DNA of 64,000 nucleotides from RH-AL1 sp964244495 (GTDB taxonomy: Bacteria > Pseudomonadota > Alphaproteobacteria > Rhizobiales > Beijerinckiaceae). Location: assembly GCA_964244495.1 (NCBI GenBank), contig CAXTIU010000002.1, forward strand, positions 1 to 64,000, in the 5' to 3' direction. Shown one piece after another: positions 21,528 through 30,622 of this stretch. The position numbers and the translations under genes are program-made. Numbering within the stretch: position 1 is the first letter of the stretch; every line of letters begins with the position of its first letter. A model generated the notes under the pieces. The model did no database searches. It was not told the origin of the DNA and worked only from the letters and a program-made list of their open reading frames with translations.

Positions 21528-22109
21528 CTACGGCTTCTCCGGCGGGTCGTAGGGCGCGACCATCGCGTTGATGTCGCCGGACGGGGCACGGGTGATTTTG
21601 TAGGAGCCGACCATCTTGCCGCCGGCCTGATACGCCCCGGCGTCGTCGACGTTGCCGCTGTTGGTGTCCGTCGCGGTCCCGTGAATGCCGTCGTATTTCC
21701 CCGTGCCCGACATCAACGTCCATTCGAGCGAGATGGCTTTGAGCGGCTTCGGCGTGCCCGTCGTGTACTCGGCGTAGAGCACGTCGCCGTCGCCGTCCTT
21801 GAAGTTGCAGTAGCCTTTGGACTCGATGGTCTGCATCTGCCGATTGGTGAAGCGGATGTTCGTGCACCGCCCGGCCACGAGGTGCAGGAATCCCTTGCCG
21901 GCGTCGTTGATGGTCGTGGTCAGGTAGCGGTTGACGGTGAGATCCCGACCGGCTCCCACATCGATCGGCGAGGCCGGCGTCGAGGTCGTGAACGTGTACG
22001 CTAGGGAGAATTTCGCATCGGAGGGAAACGGCTCGGCGGCATGGAGGCCGCCAGGTGCCAGAGCCGCCGCAAGTCCGATGATCGCGATCTGGAAACGAGA
22101 ACTCATCAT
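21528..22109 (-). CDS. Secreted protein, unknown function
   Basis: The 193-residue product has a clear signal peptide (core IAIIGLAAALAPGG, likely cleavage after LHA-A). The mature part is rich in beta-forming residues, with GKGFLHLVAGRCTNIRF and ISLEWTLMSGTGKYDGIHGTA. Such a strand pattern, with two cysteines that could pair, suggests a small beta-barrel or sandwich, but no family is assigned. It converges on the prenyl synthase gene with almost no gap. Confidence 0.75.
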   Translation of the reverse strand: MMSSRFQIAIIGLAAALAPGGLHAAEPFPSDAKFSLAYTFTTSTPASPIDVGAGRDLTVNRYLTTTINDAGKGFLHLVAGRCTNIRFTNRQMQTIESKGYCNFKDGDGDVLYAEYTTGTPKPLKAISLEWTLMSGTGKYDGIHGTATDTNSGNVDDAGAYQAGGKMVGSYKITRAPSGDINAMVAPYDPPEKP

Positions 22110-22255
22110 CGCTCCTCCAAAAACCCGGAAACGACCGCTAGTCTGACTCGATTTGTTTCGCCGTCAACACCGCATCCTGCAACATTTAATGGCGTCGGGG
22201 GCCCTCGTACTGGGCAGGGTTTGGTCATCCCGTCCGCAGAACAAGGACGCCGCTT

Positions 22256-23539
22256 CTACGTCTGCCCGACCCGCAGCTTGTAGAAGACGTGGTGTCCGAT
22301 CACGTCCATCTTGACGAGGCGCCGCGCCCAGCCCGGCCGCACGTACTTGGCATGGTAGTGCGTGGCGCCGCCGATGTCGGAAAGGTACGTCTTGCCTTCC
22401 AGCACGGCGTCGGCGATGCGTGTCGCGGTGCGCCAAGCCTCGGCCTCTTTGACCTTCAGCGACTTGCCTTCGCAGGCGAAGGAGAACTGGCAGGCCTTGT
22501 AGTGCGTGCGGTTCTGGTAGACGACGCCGCAGATGGAGGCCGGGTAGAGGCCGGATGTCGCTCGGTTCAGCACCACCTGCGCCACCGCCGCCTGGCCGTC
22601 CTCCGGCTCGGATCGTGATTCGAAGTACACCGCCTCGGCCAGGCACTTGCGCTCGCGCGCGCCGTGCTCGCCGCCGAGCAGCGCCGCGTAGTTCACGTGG
22701 CCGTTGAAGCGCGGCACGACGGTGGCGTCCGGCAGCTCCGGCGCGACGCTCGCCTCGACCGGCGTGTCGTCGGCCTGGGCCGGCGTCGTCGAGGCGAGCG
22801 CCTCGGCGCGCGAGATCCTCGGGGTGGCGCCCTGGGCGAGCCGGTCCTTGGTGGCGGCCGGCAGCATCGGAATGGTCATGCCGCCGAGCCGCGGGTCGCC
22901 GACGTCGGCGTCGCTGGCGCTCTGCGGGTCCTCGCCCTCGCCCCAGGGCGAGAAGGCGGTGGCGCCGTCGAGCGGGTCGCCTTCGTCGGCGAGGGAGAAG
23001 CTTCCGGTCGGCATCGCGTCGTCGTGCGGGGCGATCACCCCATGTCGCTGCAAGCGGGCGAGTCCGCCTGGTCCGCGCAGCCTGGTCTCGAAGGTCGGTC
23101 GCAGGCCGATCGCCGGGTCGCCCTTGTTCGCGCGGTCGATGACCGGCAGCGCGGCGCGCGAGGCACCGCGCTTGAGGTCACGGCGCGGCTCGACCTCCTC
23201 GGTCACCTGACGGTAGTCGTCGGGCGTCCCGAGGTCGAAGCTGAGCGGCGTGAGGAGGCGTCCGGCACCGACGTCGCCGCGGCTTCTCTCCAGCAGGCCG
23301 AAGGCGCCGCCGTCGCCGAGCAACGCGGGCCGATGGATGGGCACGAGATCGTCCGGCTGCGGCGCGGCGCGCGCGGACAGCGCCGCGAGCGAGCCGCCGA
23401 TCGTGGGGTCCTGCCCGGCGTCGGCGGTGATCGAGACGAGCAGCCCCATGCCCAGGCACCAGGGTGCGATCACGCCCATCGCCCATCCCAGCCGCGACCG
23501 CCCCATACGCTCCACGCTCCCGCACACCCTCGACGCCAT
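22256..23539 (-). CDS. Cell wall hydrolase, SleB-type (Hydrolase_2)
   Basis: The last 130 residues form a SleB/CwlJ-type domain: AEAVYFESRSEPEDGQAAVAQVVLNR with the catalytic-type Glu, CGVVYQN, QFSFACEGK and ATHYHAKYVRPGW. These enzymes cut the glycan strands of peptidoglycan. A signal-anchor or signal peptide lies near the N-terminus (about residues 17-40). The middle 250 residues are a Pro/Ala-rich, low-conservation linker that places the domain in the periplasm. The start could also be the ATG at 23506 (MGRSRLGWAMG). Confidence 0.88.
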   Translation of the reverse strand: MASRVCGSVERMGRSRLGWAMGVIAPWCLGMGLLVSITADAGQDPTIGGSLAALSARAAPQPDDLVPIHRPALLGDGGAFGLLERSRGDVGAGRLLTPLSFDLGTPDDYRQVTEEVEPRRDLKRGASRAALPVIDRANKGDPAIGLRPTFETRLRGPGGLARLQRHGVIAPHDDAMPTGSFSLADEGDPLDGATAFSPWGEGEDPQSASDADVGDPRLGGMTIPMLPAATKDRLAQGATPRISRAEALASTTPAQADDTPVEASVAPELPDATVVPRFNGHVNYAALLGGEHGARERKCLAEAVYFESRSEPEDGQAAVAQVVLNRATSGLYPASICGVVYQNRTHYKACQFSFACEGKSLKVKEAEAWRTATRIADAVLEGKTYLSDIGGATHYHAKYVRPGWARRLVKMDVIGHHVFYKLRVGQT

Positions 23540-23712
23540 CGCTCGAATGACGCACGTTCCGTTTATCGCCCGGCAAGCTTAGAAGCCGGTTACGACGGGG
23601 AACCGGAGGCTTGTGCCGATCTGGGACGGGGCCGCGGCGCTACCGAAACGGGGTGCCGGGCATCGCCCGCGCCCGGCGATCCCCATCCTCGACGCCGACC
23701 GGAGGACCAACC

Positions 23713-24183
23713 ATGACCGAGAGCCGCCCGCCCCTGCCGCCGTTCACCGCCGGGACCGCCGCCAAGAAGGCGCGCGGGGCGGAAGACGCCTGGAACGGGC
23801 GCGATCCCCAGAAAGTGGCGCTGGCCTACACGGAGAATTCGGAATGGCGCAACCGCTCCGAGTTCTTCGCCGGTCGCGCGGCGATCGTCGCGTTCCTGAC
23901 TCGCAAATGGGAACGGGAGCTCGACTACAAGCTCATCAAGGAGGTTTGGGCTTTCACCGATGACCACATCGCCGCCCGCTTCTGCTACGAGTGGCGCGAC
24001 GCCGGCGGCCAGTGGTACCGCTCCTACGGCAACGAGCAATGGGCGTTCGACGCCAACGGCCTGATGTCGCGCCGCCTAGCCTCCATCAACGACCTCGCGA
24101 TCGCCGCGAGCGATCGTCAGTTCACCTGGGAGGGGCCGCGCCGGCCCGATGATTTCCCGGGCTTGAGCGCGTTGGGGCTGTGA
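23713..24183 (+). CDS. Nuclear transport factor 2-like protein, DUF1348
   Basis: This 156-residue protein is a clear DUF1348 member: PPLPPFTAGTAAKKARGAEDAWN at the start, then LAYTENSEWRNRSEFFAGR, FLTRKWERELDYKLIKE and YEWRDAGGQWYRSYGNEQW. The fold is the NTF2-like cone. Its substrate or reaction is unknown, and many members are annotated as stress-linked. GGAGGA lies six bases before the ATG at 23713, which decides the start. It converges on ppdK. Confidence 0.9.
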   Translation: MTESRPPLPPFTAGTAAKKARGAEDAWNGRDPQKVALAYTENSEWRNRSEFFAGRAAIVAFLTRKWERELDYKLIKEVWAFTDDHIAARFCYEWRDAGGQWYRSYGNEQWAFDANGLMSRRLASINDLAIAASDRQFTWEGPRRPDDFPGLSALGL

Positions 24184-24261
24184 TCGACGGCGCGGCGCCT
24201 GACGAGGAACGCGCCTGAGGCGGGGACACCGGCGCGCGTCCTCTCGATCGTCCGCCCGGCG

Positions 24262-26973
24262 TCAGGCGCCGGTCTTCGCCGGCTCGCCCGCCTTCGCCTT
24301 GGCGCTTGAGTTCTTGGCGCTCAACGCCGCCTGCGCGGCGGCGAGGCGCGCGATCGGCACGCGATAAGGCGAGCAGGACACGTAGGTCAAGCCGACGCTC
24401 TCGCAGAAGGCGATCGAGTCAGGGTCGCCGCCGTGCTCGCCGCAGATGCCGAGCTTGATGTCGGGCCGGGTGCGCCGCCCGCGCTCGGCGCCGATCTCGA
24501 CGAACTCGCCCACGCCCTGGCGGTCGATGGTGACGAAGGGGTCGTGGGGCAGGATGCCCTTGGCGGTGTAGGGGCCGAGGAACGAGGCGGCGTCGTCGCG
24601 CGAGATGCCGAGCCCGGTCTGGGTCAGGTCGTTGGTGCCGAAGGAGAAGAACTCCGCCGTTTCCGCGATCTCGGCGGCGCGCAGGCAGGCGCGGGGCAGC
24701 TCGATCATCGTGCCGACGATGTAGGGCACGCTCTCGCCCGTCTCGGCGGCGACCGCCTTGGCCATGCGATCGATTACCGCCTTGACGATGTCGAACTCGG
24801 CCTTGCCCAGCACCAGCGGCACCATCACCTCGGGGGTGACGACCTCGCCGGTCTTCTTCTTGGCGGCGACGGCTCCCTCGAAGATGGCGCGGGCCTGCAT
24901 CTCGGCGATCTCGGGGAAGGCGATCGCCAGGCGACAACCGCGGAAGCCCAGCATCGGGTTGAACTCGTGCAGCTCGGCCGCGCGACGCCGCATCTTCTCC
25001 GGCGGCACGCCCATGGCGCTGGCCACCTCCGCGATCTCCGCGTCGGTGTGGGGCAGGAACTCGTGCAGCGGCGGATCGAGCAGCCGGACCGTCACCGGCA
25101 GGCCGGACATGATCTCGAAGAGAGCGGCGAAGTCGCTGCGCTGGTAGGGCAGCAGCTTGTCCAGAGCCTTGCGGCGCCCCGCCTCGTCCTCGGCCAGGAT
25201 CATCTCGCGCACGGCAATGATGCGATCCTCGTCGAAGAACATGTGCTCGGTGCGACACAGGCCGATGCCTTCCGCGCCGAACTCGCGGGCGGCGCGGGCG
25301 TCCTGCGGCGTCTCGGCGTTGGCCCGCACACGCATGCGACGGATCGAGTCCGCCCAGCCCATCAGCGTCGCGAACTCGCCCGACAGCTCCGGCTTCAGCA
25401 TGGCGACCGCGCCAGCCATGACTTGGCCGGTGCCGCCGTCGAGGGTGATGATGTCGCCCTTCTTGAACGTCATGCCGCCGGACGTCATGGTCCCGGCCTT
25501 GTAGTCGACCCGCACCGTGCCGGCCCCCGACACGCAGGGCTTGCCCATGCCGCGCGCCACCACGGCGGCATGGGACGTCATCCCGCCCCGCGTCGTGAGG
25601 ATGCCCTCCGACACGTGCATGCCGTGGATGTCGTCGGGGCTCGTCTCGACGCGCACCAGGATCACCTTGCGGCCGGCGGCCTTGGCGACCTCGGCATCCT
25701 CCGAACTGAACACGATCTCGCCGCTCGCCGCGCCGGGCGAGGCCGGCAGTCCGGTGGCGACGATCTCGCGCTCCGCCCTGGGATCGATGGTCGGGTGCAG
25801 CAACTGGTCGAGCGCGGCGGGATCGATGCGCGCCACCGCCTCCTCGCGGGTGATCAGGCCATCGTCGGCCATGTCGACGGCGACCTTCAGCGACGCCTTC
25901 GCGGTCCGTTTGCCGGAGCGGGTCTGCAGCATGTACAGCTTACCCTCCTCGACGGTGAACTCCATGTCCTGCATGTCGCGGTAGTGCGTCTCGAGCAGCA
26001 CCGTCATGCGCTGGAACTCCGCGAAAACGTCGGGAAGCGCCTTCTCCATCGACGGCTTCTCGGAGCCGGCCTCGATGCGCGCGACCTCCGTGATGTTCTG
26101 CGGCGTGCGGATGCCGGCGACGACGTCCTCGCCCTGCGCGTTGATGAGGAACTCGCCGTAGAGCGCGTTCTCGCCGGTTGAGGGATTGCGCGTGAAGGCG
26201 ACGCCGGTGGCCGACGTGTCGCCCATGTTACCGAAGACCATGGACTGCACGGTGACCGCCGTGCCCCAGCTCGCGGGGATGCTTTGGAGCTTGCGGTAAG
26301 TCTCGGCACGCGGATTCATCCAGGAGCCGAACACCGCGCCGATCGCGCCCCACAGCTGCGCCATGGGGTCCTGCGGGAAGGGCTCGCCGCGAAGCTCGAC
26401 GACCTTGGCCTTGTAGGCGCCGACCATGCCGCGCAGGTCGTCGGCGCTCAGGTCGGTGTCGAGCGTGTGACCCTTGCGATCCTTGAACGTCTCGAGGATC
26501 TCCTCGAACTCGTGGTGATCGAGGTCCAGCACCACGTTGGAATACATCTGGATGAAGCGGCGGTAGGAATCATAGGCGAAGCGTGGGTTGCCGGCGCGCC
26601 GAGCGAGCGCCTCCACGGTGCGGTCGTTGAGGCCGAGGTTGAGCACCGTATCCATCATGCCCGGCATCGAGGCCCTGGCGCCGGAACGCACGGAAACGAG
26701 CAGCGGGTCGTCCTCGTCGCCGAAACGATGCCCGACGACGGTGCCCATCGTCGCGAGCGCGGCGTCGATCGCGGGGGCGAGATCCTCGGGGTACGTCTTC
26801 TCATGGTCGTAGAAATAGGTGCAGACGTCGGTGGTGATGGTGAAGCCGGGCGGCACGGGCAGACCGAGGTTGGCCATCTCCGCAAGGTTGGCGCCCTTGC
26901 CGCCGAGCAGGTCGCGCATCCCGCTCTTGCCTTCGGCCGTGCCGCCGCCGAATTCGTAGACCCACTTCGTCAT
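24262..26973 (-). CDS. ppdK: Pyruvate, phosphate dikinase
   Basis: PpdK interconverts pyruvate, ATP and phosphate with PEP, AMP and diphosphate. The 903 residues are a full-length enzyme. They comprise the N-terminal nucleotide-binding domain (GGKGANLAEM, SGARASMPGMMDTVLNLGLN), the phosphohistidine domain (GGMTSHAAVVARGMGKPCVSG), and the C-terminal PEP-binding barrel ending in GICGEHGGDP with the catalytic Cys. I start at the ATG at 26973 (MTKWVYEFGGG). The last 15 residues are a Lys/Ala-rich tail. With MaeB it fits a PEP-forming route from C4 acids. Confidence 0.98.
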   Translation of the reverse strand: MTKWVYEFGGGTAEGKSGMRDLLGGKGANLAEMANLGLPVPPGFTITTDVCTYFYDHEKTYPEDLAPAIDAALATMGTVVGHRFGDEDDPLLVSVRSGARASMPGMMDTVLNLGLNDRTVEALARRAGNPRFAYDSYRRFIQMYSNVVLDLDHHEFEEILETFKDRKGHTLDTDLSADDLRGMVGAYKAKVVELRGEPFPQDPMAQLWGAIGAVFGSWMNPRAETYRKLQSIPASWGTAVTVQSMVFGNMGDTSATGVAFTRNPSTGENALYGEFLINAQGEDVVAGIRTPQNITEVARIEAGSEKPSMEKALPDVFAEFQRMTVLLETHYRDMQDMEFTVEEGKLYMLQTRSGKRTAKASLKVAVDMADDGLITREEAVARIDPAALDQLLHPTIDPRAEREIVATGLPASPGAASGEIVFSSEDAEVAKAAGRKVILVRVETSPDDIHGMHVSEGILTTRGGMTSHAAVVARGMGKPCVSGAGTVRVDYKAGTMTSGGMTFKKGDIITLDGGTGQVMAGAVAMLKPELSGEFATLMGWADSIRRMRVRANAETPQDARAAREFGAEGIGLCRTEHMFFDEDRIIAVREMILAEDEAGRRKALDKLLPYQRSDFAALFEIMSGLPVTVRLLDPPLHEFLPHTDAEIAEVASAMGVPPEKMRRRAAELHEFNPMLGFRGCRLAIAFPEIAEMQARAIFEGAVAAKKKTGEVVTPEVMVPLVLGKAEFDIVKAVIDRMAKAVAAETGESVPYIVGTMIELPRACLRAAEIAETAEFFSFGTNDLTQTGLGISRDDAASFLGPYTAKGILPHDPFVTIDRQGVGEFVEIGAERGRRTRPDIKLGICGEHGGDPDSIAFCESVGLTYVSCSPYRVPIARLAAAQAALSAKNSSAKAKAGEPAKTGA

Positions 26974-27059
26974 AAGCCCATGCCCCGTCCGCAAGCAACG
27001 CGCCTATCACGCATGGCTTCGCAACCGCAATCCGAAACCGACCCACATCGGCCCGGTGA

Positions 27060-27468
27060 CCGAAGGTCTATCCTGAGCAGCGCGCCCAGGACGACGATGC
27101 TGGTGGCCGGCCATCCCAGGGGAGCCCGACGAGCGCCGTGACCGCTCCGCCGCCAATCACCGCCGTACGCGCCCGCCCAGCCATGTGCAGGCCAACGGTG
27201 ACGCGGACGAGCCCCGCGACGAGCGTCCCCACATCCTGGCCTCGACGCCGACGGTGATCTCAGCGGCGCCGGCCAGGATCATGAGGATGGCGATGACATA
27301 GGACATCGTGAGCGTCGCCGCGATCACCGCCGCGAGGGCCAGGGTGCCGAAGACGATCGCGAGGACGCCGAGCGCGACGAACCAACCCCAGCGATGGCGG
27401 GGCCCGTCCATCGCCGAGCCGAACGTCGGCGAGAGCGGCATCCCCGCGCCGGGGAAGATAGACGGCAT
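27060..27468 (-). pseudogene. Truncated, frameshifted HdeD-family membrane protein
   Basis: The first part, MDGPRHRWGWFVALGVLAIVFGTLAL...ILAGAAEITVGVEARMWG, is an HdeD (DUF308) N-terminal half. After a shift near 27229 the next frame reads LVAGLVRVTVGLHMAGR...GGAVTALVGL. After another near 27120 it reads LGWPATSIVVLGALLRID, which is the usual end of the family. Compared with normal HdeD (about 190 residues) a central membrane pair is missing. The gene is therefore both deleted and frameshifted, and only a short product could be made. Confidence 0.7.
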
Positions 27469-27774
27469 GAGCGGCCTCGTCGTTGGCTTCAGGACACCGG
27501 CATCCAAGGCCGCCTGTCACTCGAGACATGGGCGCACGGCGCCTGAACCGTCCGCTCGTCGGCGGTGTTGCTTCTATGTCGCTAGACTATTCCGTACGCG
27601 CCGCGCCGTTGCCGAGCCCCGGCAAAGTTTGTATTCAGCCCGATGGCTCGTCGGGCGACCGACCCGACCGATGACGACGATTCCAGCTTCCCACGCGCGT
27701 GATCGCGGGTCGGGGGGAGCTTGGCGACGACAAGGCGACGACGGCAGTTAAAGAGTCGATCAAAAGAGGCCCAT
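27469..27774. other. Region between the hdeD remnant and dxs
   Basis: These 306 bases lie upstream of both the leftward hdeD remnant and rightward dxs. An AT-richer patch at about 27570-27640 is where a promoter would be expected, but I cannot match clear -35 and -10 boxes. No RNA gene is seen. Confidence 0.4.
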
Positions 27775-29703
27775 GTGACGAAATCCTCGAAGACGCCGCT
27801 TCTCGACGCCATCGCGCAGCCTTCCGACCTCCGCAAGTTCCCCGAAAGCGATATCCGCCAGATCGCGGACGAACTGCGCACGGAGACGATCGACGCGGTC
27901 TCGGTCACCGGCGGCCATCTCGGTGCCGGCCTCGGCGTGGTCGAGCTGACGGTGGCGCTGCACTACGTCTTCGACACGCCCAACGACCGCATCATCTGGG
28001 ACGTCGGCCATCAGGCTTACCCGCACAAGATCCTCACCGGCCGCCGCCATCGCATCCGCACGCTCCGCAAGGGCGGCGGCCTCAGCGGTTTCACCAACCG
28101 GGGCGAGAGCCCGTTCGATCCCTTCGGCGCCGGCCACTCCTCGACCTCGATCTCGGCCGGGCTCGGCATGGCGGTGGCCAACAGCCTGTCCGGCAAGGAC
28201 AAGGCCAACGTCGTGGCGGTGATCGGCGACGGCGCGATGTCGGCCGGCATGGCCTACGAGGCCATGAACAACGCGGGCGCGATGCACGCGCGCCTCATCG
28301 TCATCCTCAACGACAACGACATGTCCATCGCGCCGCCGGCCGGCGCGCTGTCGGCCTACCTCGCCAGGCTGGTGTCGGGCGGCACCTACCGCACGGTGCG
28401 CGAGGCGGTCAAGCAGCTCGGCAAGCACCTGCCGAAGTTCCTCTACGACCGCGCCCGCAAGACGGAGGAGTTTGCCCGCAACTTCTGGGCCGGCGGCACG
28501 ATGTTCGAGGAGCTCGGCTTCTACTACGTCGGCCCGATCGACGGCCACAACCTCGACCACCTGCTCCCCGTGCTGAAGAACGTCCGCGACTCCGAGACCG
28601 GGCCGATCCTCGTCCACGTCGTGACGCAGAAGGGCAAGGGCTACGCCCCCGCCGAGGCGAACCACGAGAAGTACCACGCGGTGGTGCCCTTCGACGTCGT
28701 CACCGGCACGCAGAACAAGCCGAAGGCCAACGCGCCGTCCTACACCAAGGTGTTCGCCGACGCCCTGATCGCGCAGGCGGCGATGGACGACAAGATCGTC
28801 GCCGTGACCGCCGCGATGCCCAACGGCACCGGCCTCGACCTGTTCGCCAAGACCTATCCCGATCGCACCTTCGACGTGGGGATCGCCGAGCAGCACGCGG
28901 TGACCTTCTGCGCCGGCCTCGCCACGGAGGGCTACAAGCCGTTCTGCGCGATCTACTCGACCTTCCTCCAGCGCGCCTACGACCAGGTGGTGCACGACGT
29001 GGCGATCCAGAACCTGCCCGTGCGCTTCGCCATCGACCGCGCCGGGCTGGTGGGCGCCGACGGGGCGACGCACGCGGGATCCTTCGACACCGCCTACCTC
29101 GGCGTGCTGCCGAACATGGTGGTGATGGCGGCGGCCGATGAGGTCGAGCTGGTGCACATGGTGGCGACCGCCGCCGCCTACGACGATGGCCCGATCGCCT
29201 TCCGCTATCCGCGCGGCGAGGGCGTCGGCCTCGACATGCCGGTGGTCGGTGAGGTGCTGGAGATCGGCTGCGGGCGCGTGCTGCGTGAGGGCAAGCAGGT
29301 CGCGATCCTGTCGTTCGGCACCCGCCTCAAGGAAGCGCTGCTCGCCGCCGAGGACCTCGCCACCCACGGCATCTCGGCGACCGTGGCCGACGCCCGTTTC
29401 GCCAAGCCGCTCGACGTGGCGTTGATCCGCCGCCTCGCCGCCAACCACGAGGTGCTGGTTACGATCGAGGAGGGCTCGGTCGGCGGCTTCGGCTCGTTCG
29501 TCCAGCAGGCGCTGATGGAGGACGGCGTGTTCGACCGCGGCCGGCTGAAGTTCCGCTCGATGGTCCTGCCGGACCGCTTCATCGAGCACGACAAGCCGGA
29601 GAAGCTCTACGTCGAGGCGGGCCTGGACGCGAAGGGCATCGTCAGGAAGGTGCTCGACACGCTGGGTCAGGGGCAACCGGTGGCGCGCAGCCTGAGTGCG
29701 TGA
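27775..29703 (+). CDS. dxs: 1-deoxy-D-xylulose-5-phosphate synthase
   Basis: DXS condenses pyruvate with glyceraldehyde 3-phosphate, the first step of the MEP isoprenoid pathway, and also feeds thiamine and pyridoxal synthesis. Motifs are GGHLGAGLGVVELTVALHYVF, WDVGHQAYPHKILTGR, the ThDP motif GDGAMSAGMAYEAMNNAG...LNDNDMSI, and GIAEQHAVTFCAGLA. It is 642 residues from the GTG at 27775, preceded by AGAGG. The ORF extends 18 codons upstream with basic residues unlike the family. The gene stands alone, without ispA or xseB beside it. Confidence 0.97.
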   Translation: MTKSSKTPLLDAIAQPSDLRKFPESDIRQIADELRTETIDAVSVTGGHLGAGLGVVELTVALHYVFDTPNDRIIWDVGHQAYPHKILTGRRHRIRTLRKGGGLSGFTNRGESPFDPFGAGHSSTSISAGLGMAVANSLSGKDKANVVAVIGDGAMSAGMAYEAMNNAGAMHARLIVILNDNDMSIAPPAGALSAYLARLVSGGTYRTVREAVKQLGKHLPKFLYDRARKTEEFARNFWAGGTMFEELGFYYVGPIDGHNLDHLLPVLKNVRDSETGPILVHVVTQKGKGYAPAEANHEKYHAVVPFDVVTGTQNKPKANAPSYTKVFADALIAQAAMDDKIVAVTAAMPNGTGLDLFAKTYPDRTFDVGIAEQHAVTFCAGLATEGYKPFCAIYSTFLQRAYDQVVHDVAIQNLPVRFAIDRAGLVGADGATHAGSFDTAYLGVLPNMVVMAAADEVELVHMVATAAAYDDGPIAFRYPRGEGVGLDMPVVGEVLEIGCGRVLREGKQVAILSFGTRLKEALLAAEDLATHGISATVADARFAKPLDVALIRRLAANHEVLVTIEEGSVGGFGSFVQQALMEDGVFDRGRLKFRSMVLPDRFIEHDKPEKLYVEAGLDAKGIVRKVLDTLGQGQPVARSLSA

Positions 29704-29810
29704 GCCGCGATACCGCTTTCAGTCTCAACAAGGTCTGATCGTCGAGATGAGTTGGTCTCGCGGTTCGTTCCCACCATGGGCGTCGCCTGCATGCTTCAGG
29801 TCGAGAGACC

Positions 29811-30158
29811 ATGAAGATGATCAGCTTTTGTCCATCAGCTCGACCAGACGACATCCTGTGGTTCGCCGATGATGGCCTGCCTAGCGGGTCTTTCGGTCCA
29901 CGTCGCATGTTTGGTCCTGGATTTGCCGGCGAGGCCAGCGAAATAGCTCGCTAGGAAGCCATTCTCGCGGTCGCGTTTCGCAAGCGTCTCGCTCCATCCC
30001 AACTCGATGCTATCTTCGCGGCGGCTGCGATCTTTCGAGCGGGCGATCAGGCGCTGGCGCACACTCGGCAAGCGATCTGCGATTTGATCCGCCTTGCCGA
30101 ACCTAATGATCCATCAAACCGTCTTGCCATGGCTGAAACGCTGCTGGCGAAGGCATGA
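29811..30158 (+). pseudogene. ORF of 116 codons interrupted by one in-frame TAG
   Basis: From the ATG at 29811 the frame reads MKMISFCPSARPDDILWFAD... for 47 codons to a TAG at 29952-29954. The same frame then continues 67 codons as EAILAVAFRKRLAPSQLDAIF...AMAETLLAKA to a TGA at 30156-30158. Both parts look protein-like: the second predicts as an amphipathic helical stretch. The simplest reading is a gene with one nonsense mutation. No family is recognised, and base composition is lower in GC than neighbouring genes. Confidence 0.4.
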
Positions 30159-30441
30159 TGCCGGCTGACCTCCTCGAGGAACTTGGCTACGGTCAGCCAT
30201 CACATCAGTTAGTAAAGATAAAGCGGATCAGCCGCCCATAGCGGCCGGTAACGGCAGTGAGAATGGACGCTGAACGGATGGTGCAACGTCGCGAACGGCG
30301 ATTGCAGCCGCGCCGGATAGAAGTCGTTCCGCATCGAGTATCAACTGACTCAGCGAGGCCGGCGGACGAGCCGCAGCATCGGGCTGACACTGGACTCGCG
30401 TACACCGCTCGACGCTCCCCAATGGTTTGTGGGTGCCACAA

Positions 30442-30489
30442 CCTACAATGTAGGAACAAAACTATATAGCTTTCCTATATTGCCATAGG
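30442..30489. promoter_or_regulatory. Cluster of overlapping palindromes upstream of the porin gene
   Basis: Three inverted repeats occur in 48 AT-rich bases: CCTACA-a-TGTAGG (30442-30454), TATAG-ctttc-CTATA (30465-30479) and CCTAT-attgcc-ATAGG (30474-30489). The last two overlap, so they cannot both be extruded or bound at once. They lie about 135-180 bases before the outer-membrane protein start. Operators or a composite promoter are possible. Confidence 0.45.
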
Positions 30490-30622
30490 TGAGTAGCAAC
30501 TTTCGTGTCCTTGCCGCAACAACGAAAGAAAACGCGTTGGAGACGATCCGCGTCGACTTGGGTTGCGACGGAAAATCGGTGAAATAGCAGCCGCGTCTAC
30601 CGTTTCTCCCTGGATCGCCTCG

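Larger units (their letters stand above)
29704..30622. other. AT-richer non-coding stretch between dxs and an outer-membrane protein gene
   Basis: About 920 bases have visibly lower GC than the flanks and many stops in all frames. They hold a broken ORF (29811-30158), a cluster of short palindromes (30442-30489), and an inverted repeat with seven-base arms (CTTTCGT at 30500 and ACGAAAG at 30522). Nothing else with coding character is apparent. The composition suggests old acquired or decayed DNA; no transposase remnant is recognisable. Confidence 0.6.

Noticed and set aside
29952..29954. TAG as a recoded (pyrrolysine-type) codon
   Set aside because: No such recoding is expected in this group and no pyl genes are present; a nonsense mutation or chance ORF is simpler.
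30205..30459. Minus-strand ORF of 84 codons with a TTG start
   Set aside because: Basic, cysteine-rich translation without a domain, weak start, in a stretch with many stops; looks like noise.
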